In this document: in pieces, positions 1 through 4,648 of the stretch
Layout: each line of letters begins with the position of its first letter
Position numbering within the stretch: position 1 is the stretch's first letter
From: Rhodoferax sp.
GTDB taxonomy: Bacteria; Pseudomonadota; Gammaproteobacteria; Burkholderiales; Burkholderiaceae_C
DNA length: 5,382 bases
Direction: 5' to 3'
Assembly (NCBI GenBank): GCA_029946045.1
Contig: JAQSDS010000133.1
Coordinates: 1 to 5,382, forward strand
Notes under the pieces: generated by a model
The model's input: only the letters and a program-made list of their open reading frames with translations
Told to the model about the DNA's origin: nothing
Databases searched by the model: none
Program-made: the position numbers and the translations under genes

Positions 1-562
1 GCGCAACCGCATGAAAGCCAAGGAAGCTGCTGGCGGTAAGAAAACCCTGCTGCTGGGCCCCAACTGCCCCGGTCTGATCACGCCTGACGAGATCAAGATT
101 GGCATCATGCCGGGTCACATTCACCGCAAGGGCCGCATTGGTGTGGTCAGCCGCTCCGGCACGCTGACCTACGAAGCCGTGGCGCAATTAACCGAAATCG
201 GCCTGGGCCAGTCCAGCGCTGTGGGCATTGGTGGCGACCCCATCAATGGCCTGAAGCACATCGACGTGATGCAGGCCTTCAACGACGACCCTGACACCGA
301 TGCCGTCATCATGATTGGTGAAATCGGTGGTCCGGACGAAGCCGAAGCCGCCCGTTGGTGCAAGCTCAACATGAAGAAACCCATTGTTGGCTTCATTGCT
401 GGCGTGACCGCTCCTGCGGGCAAGCGCATGGGCCACGCCGGTGCCTTGATCTCTGGCGGTGCCGACACCGCTGAAGCCAAGCTGGCCGTGATGGAAGAGT
501 GTGGCTTCAAGGTCACACGTAACCCGTCAGAAATGGCCAAGCTGCTCAAGGCCATGCTTTAA
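1..562 (+). CDS. sucD: Succinyl-CoA ligase (ADP-forming) alpha subunit, 3' part
   Basis: This is the C-terminal 186 residues of the alpha subunit of succinyl-CoA synthetase, the TCA-cycle enzyme that interconverts succinyl-CoA and succinate with ATP or GTP formation in the cytoplasm. The start lies upstream of the window; the first full codon is at base 2, and the ATG at 11 is internal. About 100 N-terminal residues, including the CoA-binding Rossmann part, are missing compared with the usual length of about 290. Visible family motifs are [10 protein letters not shown], the [10 protein letters not shown] stretch, [20 protein letters not shown] and the active-site segment [10 protein letters not shown]. 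The histidine codon at 434-436 is the residue that is phosphorylated in this family. sucC would be expected just upstream. The gene ends with TAA at 560-562 and is followed by a terminator-like hairpin, so it is probably the last gene of its operon. Identification is very secure. Confidence 0.97.
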   Translation, partial: RNRMKAKEAAGGKKTLLLGPNCPGLITPDEIKIGIMPGHIHRKGRIGVVSRSGTLTYEAVAQLTEIGLGQSSAVGIGGDPINGLKHIDVMQAFNDDPDTDAVIMIGEIGGPDEAEAARWCKLNMKKPIVGFIAGVTAPAGKRMGHAGALISGGADTAEAKLAVMEECGFKVTRNPSEMAKLLKAML

Positions 563-591
563 GCTTTTACCCGCTGTAACAAGGCTTTTGA

Positions 592-660
592 CCGGGGTCA
601 GGGCCCCGAGCCGGATTTCCTGAAGGACAATCCGGCTTTCCTGTTTCTGGGCCTGACCGG
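592..660 (+). repeat. Imperfect inverted repeat enclosing the terminator hairpin
   Basis: The arm at 592-606 pairs with the arm at 649-660 in three blocks. 592-595 pairs with 657-660, 598-602 with 652-656, and 604-606 with 649-651, giving 12 base pairs with two small bulges (596-597 and 603). It encloses the 609-637 hairpin, so the RNA could fold as a long two-part hairpin. A competing local 5-bp stem, 593-597 with 604-608, is also possible. The 3' arm includes G659 and G660, the first half of the GGAG ribosome binding site of the phosphatase gene. Confidence 0.55.
609..648 (+). terminator. Probable intrinsic terminator after sucD
   Basis: A perfect 9-bp stem (609-617 AGCCGGATT with 629-637 AATCCGGCT) is extended by three more pairs (618-620 with 625-627) around a TGAA loop, with C628 bulged. 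The stem is followed by a T-rich stretch (TTTCCTGTTTCT) from 637 to 648. This is the form of a Rho-independent terminator, although the T tract is interrupted by C and G and so may be only partly efficient. It would end the sucD transcript. It lies only about 27 bases before the next start codon. Confidence 0.7.
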
Positions 661-662
661 AG
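659..662 (+). promoter_or_regulatory. Ribosome binding site of the phosphatase gene (two possible ATGs)
   Basis: GGAG at 659-662 is the only Shine-Dalgarno-like sequence before the phosphatase gene. It lies 5 bases from an out-of-frame ATG at 668 and 12 bases from the in-frame ATG at 675. The spacing to the real start is therefore longer than ideal, while the decoy start is ideally placed. Confidence 0.5.
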
Positions 663-667
663 CAATA

Positions 668-703
668 ATGAACCATGAACTACGCCTGCTACGCCCAAAC
701 TGA
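668..703 (+). other. Short overlapping reading frame of 11 codons at the phosphatase start
   Basis: An ATG at 668 opens an 11-codon frame (MNHELRLLRPN) ending in TGA at 701-703, in a different frame from the phosphatase gene whose ATG lies at 675. The two starts come from a tandem ATGAAC at 668-673 and 675-680. The frame has better spacing from the GGAG than the true gene. It may be translated and reduce phosphatase output, or may be an accident of the repeat. Nothing suggests that the peptide itself has a function. Confidence 0.25.
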
Positions 704-1463
704 TCAGGGCTTGATTCGTCGCAACAACGAAGACTGTTTTCTTTTTGACGATAGTTTTGGTGTTGCTGTGCTTGCCGATGGCATGGGCGGGCACAACGCA
801 GGTGAGGTGGCCAGCGGGCTGGCCACCAGGTCGATCTCTGCAGCGTTGACGCACTGGCTGGCTAGTGTCGGTTCACAACCACACCCGGATGTGCTTTGCC
901 GCCTGATGATGGTCAGTGCTGACAAGGCCAACCAAGCGATTTTGCATGCTGCCGCCAATAATCCGGCTTGCAAAGGCATGGGGACCACGGTGGTGGTGGG
1001 CGTTTTTCAGGGTGATCAGCTGTTTTTAATGCATGTGGGGGACTCACGCTGTTATCGCTTGCGTGGTGGTGAGTTGGTGCAAATCACCAAAGACCACTCG
1101 GTACTGCAGGAGCAGGTCGATGCCGGTTTGATCACCCAGGCCCATGCCGCCCAGTCGCCGGGACGCCATTTGCTGACCCGGGCCCTTGGCGTTGAATCCA
1201 GGTTGCCCCTTGAAGTCAAAATTCATCAGGTTGTTGCCGACGACCTTTACCTGATGTGCTCCGATGGCTTGACCGATATGGTCGATGATGCCAGTATTGC
1301 CAGCCTGATGAGTCAGGACACGGAGATGGCCACCCGTACTTCAGCCTTGGTGCATCTGGCCAATGCCAAAGGCGGCCGGGATAATGTGACCGTGATGCTG
1401 ATCCATGCCGAGGATGCGTCCACCAGCCAGGACACGGTGCAGCCTGGGCTGGCCGACTATTAG
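675..1463 (+). CDS. PP2C-family protein serine/threonine phosphatase (Stp1/PrpC type)
   Basis: A 262-residue single-domain, metal-dependent (PPM/PP2C) phosphatase, predicted cytoplasmic with no signal or membrane segment. It should remove phosphate from Ser/Thr of proteins, opposing a Hanks-type kinase. The motifs are complete and in order: TDQGLIRRNNED (residues 9-20), LADGMGGHNAGEVAS with metal ligand Asp35 (33-47), GMGTT (101-105), HVGDSRCYRL (120-129), the KDHS and flap region (139-160), LTRALG (167-172), the SDGLTD metal site with Asp197 (196-201), and GGRDNVTV with Asp236 (233-240). Length fits the bacterial Stp1/PrpC group. The ATG at 675 is chosen because the family's first strand begins immediately after it; an ATG at 668 is out of frame. 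It is first in a tight run with the FHA gene 20 bases downstream, a pairing typical of Ser/Thr phosphorylation modules. No kinase gene is visible. Confidence 0.95.
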   Translation: MNYACYAQTDQGLIRRNNEDCFLFDDSFGVAVLADGMGGHNAGEVASGLATRSISAALTHWLASVGSQPHPDVLCRLMMVSADKANQAILHAAANNPACKGMGTTVVVGVFQGDQLFLMHVGDSRCYRLRGGELVQITKDHSVLQEQVDAGLITQAHAAQSPGRHLLTRALGVESRLPLEVKIHQVVADDLYLMCSDGLTDMVDDASIASLMSQDTEMATRTSALVHLANAKGGRDNVTVMLIHAEDASTSQDTVQPGLADY

Positions 1464-1471
1464 TTATTTGT

Positions 1472-1478
1472 AAAGGAG
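1472..1478 (+). promoter_or_regulatory. Strong ribosome binding site that decides the GTG start of the FHA gene
   Basis: AAAGGAG at 1472-1478 is a near-consensus Shine-Dalgarno sequence placed 5 bases before the GTG at 1484. It supports GTG as the start codon and lies within the 20-base gap after the phosphatase stop (TAG at 1461-1463). It is the strongest ribosome binding site in the window. Confidence 0.8.
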
Positions 1479-1483
1479 ATTTT

Positions 1484-2128
1484 GTGCCAAAAATCACCAT
1501 CAGGCTGGACGGTGAACTCATTAGCGAAGCCAGTCTCGACAAAAAGCGGACCACCGTGGGCAGGCGACCTTTCAATGATGTCGTTCTAAATGAACTGGCG
1601 GTCAGTGGTCGGCACGCCTGTCTGATTCATCAGGATCAGCAGGTGACGATTGAAGACCTTGACAGCACCAACGGTACCTATGTGAATGGTCGTGCGGTTC
1701 AAAAGCAGTTGCTGCAGGACAGTGACACCATTGAAATTGGCTCATTCAAGCTTGTTTTCTCATCTGGTTCGGAGGTTCCTGTCAAGGCGCTGGACAGCCA
1801 GCAGCCCCCTCCGTATGATGCCAACGGGTCACAAGCTTTTAACGATCTGGCAGAGCCGCCAGCCAGCCTCCAGGGCCGCATCAAGGTGGTCTCTGGGTCG
1901 GCCGCCGGGCGCGAGCTGCCACTCACCAAAGCGGTGACCACCTTTGGTAAACCGGGGGTCAGTGTTGCTGCCATCACACGGCGTGACGCAAATTACTATG
2001 TGCAGCATGTTGAGGGCGCGCAAGCCCCCTTGCTCAATGGTGTTGCGACCGCACAAGAGCCTGTCTTGCTGCACCAGGGTGATGAAATCACCTTGAGCGG
2101 GACAGTGTTGCAATTTTTGTCATCTTGA
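1484..2128 (+). CDS. FHA-domain protein with a second, degenerate FHA-like domain
   Basis: A 214-residue soluble protein, probably a phosphothreonine-reading adaptor. Residues 1-92 form a canonical FHA domain. The phosphopeptide-binding signatures are GR at 26-27, SxxH (Ser41, His44) in AVSGRHA, and NG at 63-64 and 68-69 in DSTNGTYVNG. A proline/serine-rich linker follows (about 93-130). Residues 131-214 look like a second FHA fold that has lost its binding residues: GKPG replaces the GR motif, TRRD stands where SxxH should be, but LLNG (183-186) and the closing GDEITLSGTVLQF strands are kept. The second domain may serve for dimerisation or protein contact; this is inference. Translation starts at GTG with a strong ribosome binding site. 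The stop codon overlaps the start of the ATPase gene, so the two are probably translationally coupled. Neighbouring phosphatase and ATPase genes suggest that the FHA domain binds a phosphorylated protein of this system. Confidence 0.92.
   Translation: MPKITIRLDGELISEASLDKKRTTVGRRPFNDVVLNELAVSGRHACLIHQDQQVTIEDLDSTNGTYVNGRAVQKQLLQDSDTIEIGSFKLVFSSGSEVPVKALDSQQPPPYDANGSQAFNDLAEPPASLQGRIKVVSGSAAGRELPLTKAVTTFGKPGVSVAAITRRDANYYVQHVEGAQAPLLNGVATAQEPVLLHQGDEITLSGTVLQFLSS
2125..2128 (+). promoter_or_regulatory. TTGA stop/start overlap coupling the FHA and ATPase genes
   Basis: The TGA stop of the FHA gene (2126-2128) overlaps a TTG (2125-2127) that opens the ATPase frame. No Shine-Dalgarno sequence precedes it: the stretch before is T-rich with no GGAG-like bases. 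If TTG is used, it is by termination-reinitiation of ribosomes leaving the FHA gene. In-frame ATGs at 2137 and 2263 are alternatives. Confidence 0.45.
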
Positions 2129-4635
2129 TTCGTCCGATGTTCAGGTGGCTCAAGGAACTCATTAAAAAAATAAAGTCTGAAAAATCAGCGCCGGTTGAGT
2201 CTGAAAAGTCAGTTAGAGCAGCCCAGTCTGTCAGGTCAGCCAAGTCTTTGAGACAAAAAAAAATGAACACTCTCACGCCAATACCTAACCCGGAACCTGC
2301 CAGCATGACGCTGGATGCACTTTTTTACAAACAGCTGCAACAAGTCACGGCACGCATCCATGAGACTGAAAACATTGAGCAGATCGTGTCGGAGTCGAGT
2401 CAGGACATTTGCAAGCTGTTCAATGCCGATCGGCTGACGCTGTATGTGGTCAACGAGGAGCGCAATGCCATCATCTCCAAAGTCAAGACCGGACTCAACA
2501 GCAACCAGGAACTGAAGCTCCCCATCAGTCCACAAAGTGTGGCGGGTTATGTCGCCTTTAGTCAAAAGCTGGTCAATCTGGCGGATGTTTATGACGACGA
2601 AGCTCTGCGGCAGGTGCACCCGGACCTGAGCTTTCTGAAAGCAGTGGACCGACGCACCGGCTACCGCACGCGGCAAATGCTGGTGGCCCCGATTCTGGAG
2701 GGCAAGACGCTCCACGGCGTGTTGCAGATCATCAACAACAAAAATGACCAGATGTTCAGCGAGCTGGACATTGAGGGCGTCACCCAGCTCAGCAAGACCC
2801 TGGCCACCGCTATCCGGCAGCGCATCCGCAAACAGGAAGAAACCGTGCGGCGGATGGTCACCAAGTATGACGGGCTGGTCTCCAGCGGCATCATGACCGC
2901 CGAAGAATTGCAGCAATGCCTGAAGCAGGCGCGCGAACAGGGGCAAACGGTTGAGCAACTTTTGCTCAACGAATACCAGGTGCGTCCCGCCCAGATCGGC
3001 CCTTCGCTGGCCAAGTTTTTTGCCGTGCCTTACGAGCCTTTCAGCGAGGGCCGCATCCGATCGGAGGGCCTGCACAGCAAGCTCAAACGTGAATTCATTG
3101 CGGAGCAAGGCTGGATTCCGGTCGAAGAGTCGCCCGACGGACTGGTCATCATGTGCCTGGACCCCGAGACGGTGCGCAGTTCACGCATCGTGGCCCAGGT
3201 TTATCCGCGCCAGAGCAAGTTTGCCTACCGGGTGACCACCCACCATGAGTTTGTGCAGACCCTGGGTCAGATCTTTGGCGTCGAGGCCGAGAGCGGCAGC
3301 ATCAGCGACATGCTGGCCGACATGGACAGCTCGCCCATGGACGACGGCAGCAACGACGATTCACTGGAGTCCGCAGCGGCCGACAACGAGCTGGTCAAAT
3401 TCGTCAACAAGGTCATCCTCGACGCCTACCATCAAGGGGCGTCCGATATCCACATCGAACCCATGCCCGGCAAGCTGAAAACGGGTGTCCGTTTTCGCAT
3501 TGACGGCTCACTCCAGCCCTACATCGAAGTGCCAGCCCACTTTCGCCAGGCCATGGTGACCCGCCTGAAAATCATGTGCGACCTCGATATTTCAGAGCGT
3601 CGCAAGCCCCAGGACGGCAAGATCAAATTCAAGAAATACGGTCCTCTTGACATCGAGTTGCGTGTCGCCACCATTCCCTCGGCGGGTGGGGTGGAGGACG
3701 TGGTGATGCGGATTCTGGCAGCGGGCGAACCCATTCCGCTGGAAAAATTGGGCCTGACGCCGCACAACATGGAGCGGGTGATCCGCACCGTTGAAAAACC
3801 CTATGGTTTGTTTTACGTGTGCGGCCCCACGGGTTCGGGCAAAACCACCACCTTGCACTCGATCCTGAAGCACCTCAACAAACCCGACACCAAAATCTGG
3901 ACTGCCGAGGACCCGGTCGAAATTACCCAAAAAGGCCTGCGCCAGGTCCAGATCAATAAAAAAGCTGGCATTGACTTCGCGTTGGTCATGCGCGCCTTTT
4001 TGCGGGCCGACCCCGACATCATCATGGTGGGTGAGTCACGCGACCACGAAACCGTGGCCATGGGCGTGGAGGCCTCGCTCACCGGCCACCTGGTGTTTTC
4101 CACCCTGCATACCAACTCGGCGCCCGAGTCCATCACCCGCTTGCTTGACATGGGCATGGACCCGTTCAATTTCGCCGACGCCCTGCTGGGCATTTTGGCG
4201 CAACGGCTGGCCAAAAAATTGTGTTCCTGCAAGGAATCCTATGTGCCCGACGCCGAAGAGCTGCACCTGTTCGCCGTGGAATACGCCGAGGAGCTGAGGC
4301 ATTCTTTCTTGTGGAAAGGCAATTTCGATGTGCAGTTGGTGCAACTCATCGAACGCTGGAAAACTGAATTTGCCACCGGTGGCGAACTCAAGTTTTACCG
4401 TCATGTGGGCTGTGACAAATGCAATCACACCGGCTACAAGGGCCGCGTCGGCCTGCATGAATTGCTGATTGCCGACGATGGCATCAAAAAACTGATTCAG
4501 GAGCGCGCCCGGGTCGCTGAAATCTTCTCGGCGGCTGTCGAGGGCGGTATGCGCACCCTGAAGATGGACGGCATGGAAAAAGTCATGATGGGGCTGACCG
4601 ACCTGAAAATGGTGCGTTCAGTCTGCATCAAGTAA
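2125..4635 (+). CDS. GAF-domain GspE/PilB-type assembly ATPase (type II secretion / type IV pilus superfamily)
   Basis: An 836-residue cytoplasmic ATPase whose relatives power pilus extension or type II secretion. Order of parts: a basic repeat leader (1-46); a GAF domain (about 82-232); a GspE/MshEN-like N-terminal domain (about 245-385); an acidic Ser/Asp linker (386-420); and the ATPase core (421-836). Core motifs are ASDIHIEP (439-446), RFRIDG (456-461), ERRKPQDGK (491-499), Walker A GPTGSGKTT (567-575), Asp box TAEDPVE (593-599), Walker B DPDIIMVGESRD with Glu637 (629-640), and His box GHLVFSTLHTNS (654-665). A zinc site is suggested by Cys700, Cys702, Cys763 and Cys766. Oddities are CxC in place of the usual CxxC, a long helical insert between the Cys pairs, and Ser in GESRD where Ile is usual. 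The start is uncertain: TTG 2125 overlaps the FHA stop, and ATG 2137 and ATG 2263 are possible. No pilin, platform or secretin gene adjoins, so the machine it drives is unknown. The family call is certain; the exact role is not. Confidence 0.93.
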   Translation: MIRPMFRWLKELIKKIKSEKSAPVESEKSVRAAQSVRSAKSLRQKKMNTLTPIPNPEPASMTLDALFYKQLQQVTARIHETENIEQIVSESSQDICKLFNADRLTLYVVNEERNAIISKVKTGLNSNQELKLPISPQSVAGYVAFSQKLVNLADVYDDEALRQVHPDLSFLKAVDRRTGYRTRQMLVAPILEGKTLHGVLQIINNKNDQMFSELDIEGVTQLSKTLATAIRQRIRKQEETVRRMVTKYDGLVSSGIMTAEELQQCLKQAREQGQTVEQLLLNEYQVRPAQIGPSLAKFFAVPYEPFSEGRIRSEGLHSKLKREFIAEQGWIPVEESPDGLVIMCLDPETVRSSRIVAQVYPRQSKFAYRVTTHHEFVQTLGQIFGVEAESGSISDMLADMDSSPMDDGSNDDSLESAAADNELVKFVNKVILDAYHQGASDIHIEPMPGKLKTGVRFRIDGSLQPYIEVPAHFRQAMVTRLKIMCDLDISERRKPQDGKIKFKKYGPLDIELRVATIPSAGGVEDVVMRILAAGEPIPLEKLGLTPHNMERVIRTVEKPYGLFYVCGPTGSGKTTTLHSILKHLNKPDTKIWTAEDPVEITQKGLRQVQINKKAGIDFALVMRAFLRADPDIIMVGESRDHETVAMGVEASLTGHLVFSTLHTNSAPESITRLLDMGMDPFNFADALLGILAQRLAKKLCSCKESYVPDAEELHLFAVEYAEELRHSFLWKGNFDVQLVQLIERWKTEFATGGELKFYRHVGCDKCNHTGYKGRVGLHELLIADDGIKKLIQERARVAEIFSAAVEGGMRTLKMDGMEKVMMGLTDLKMVRSVCIK
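2174..2257 (+). repeat. In-frame degenerate AGTCTG repeats in the ATPase leader
   Basis: Fifteen-base units at 2174-2188 and 2198-2212 differ by one base (AGTCTGAAAAATCAG and AGTCTGAAAAGTCAG). A third copy at 2225-2239 keeps AGTCTG and GTCAG, and a weak fourth starts at 2243. Starts are 24, 27 and 18 bases apart, all multiples of three. The encoded peptide has repeated SEKS, SEKS, SVRS and SLRQ units (residues 18-44). The spacing in whole codons suggests that the stretch has been translated, or that expansion was tolerated only in frame. Confidence 0.6.
2255..2263 (+). repeat. A9 homopolymer tract ending at an in-frame ATG
   Basis: Nine consecutive A residues lie at 2255-2263; the last is the A of an in-frame ATG at 2263. 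In the frame from the upstream starts it encodes part of Gln-Lys-Lys-Met (44-47). A shorter A7 run is at 2164-2170. Such tracts are prone to polymerase slippage. A slip here would break the fusion of leader and ATPase but leave a product starting at ATG 2263 intact. Confidence 0.5.
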
Positions 4636-4648
4636 CAGCGGGAACGCC

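Noticed and set aside
588..617. Possible sigma-70 promoter with TTGACC at 588-593.
   Set aside because: The -35 match is good, but the sequences 16-18 bases downstream (CCGGAT/CGGATT) are poor -10 boxes and lie in the terminator stem.
664..669. AATAAT as a -10 box just before the phosphatase gene.
   Set aside because: It would start RNA at about the ATG, with only a weak -35 (CTGTTT at 641-646), and it would bypass the visible GGAG.
2158..2262. A-rich repeat stretch considered as a CRISPR-like or intergenic repeat element.
   Set aside because: Only three to four degenerate units are present, with no constant spacer length, all in frame within an open coding frame. An in-gene peptide repeat explains it better.
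2236..3108. Long open frame of 290 codons on the - strand opposite the ATPase gene.
   Set aside because: It lies wholly opposite clear GAF and GspE-type coding sequence, and its translation shows no recognisable domain. It is explained by codon bias in GC-rich DNA.
2125..4635. Assigning the gene symbol pilB or gspE to the ATPase.
   Set aside because: The GAF domain, altered Cys motif and absence of pil or gsp neighbours make orthology unsafe, so only the superfamily is named.
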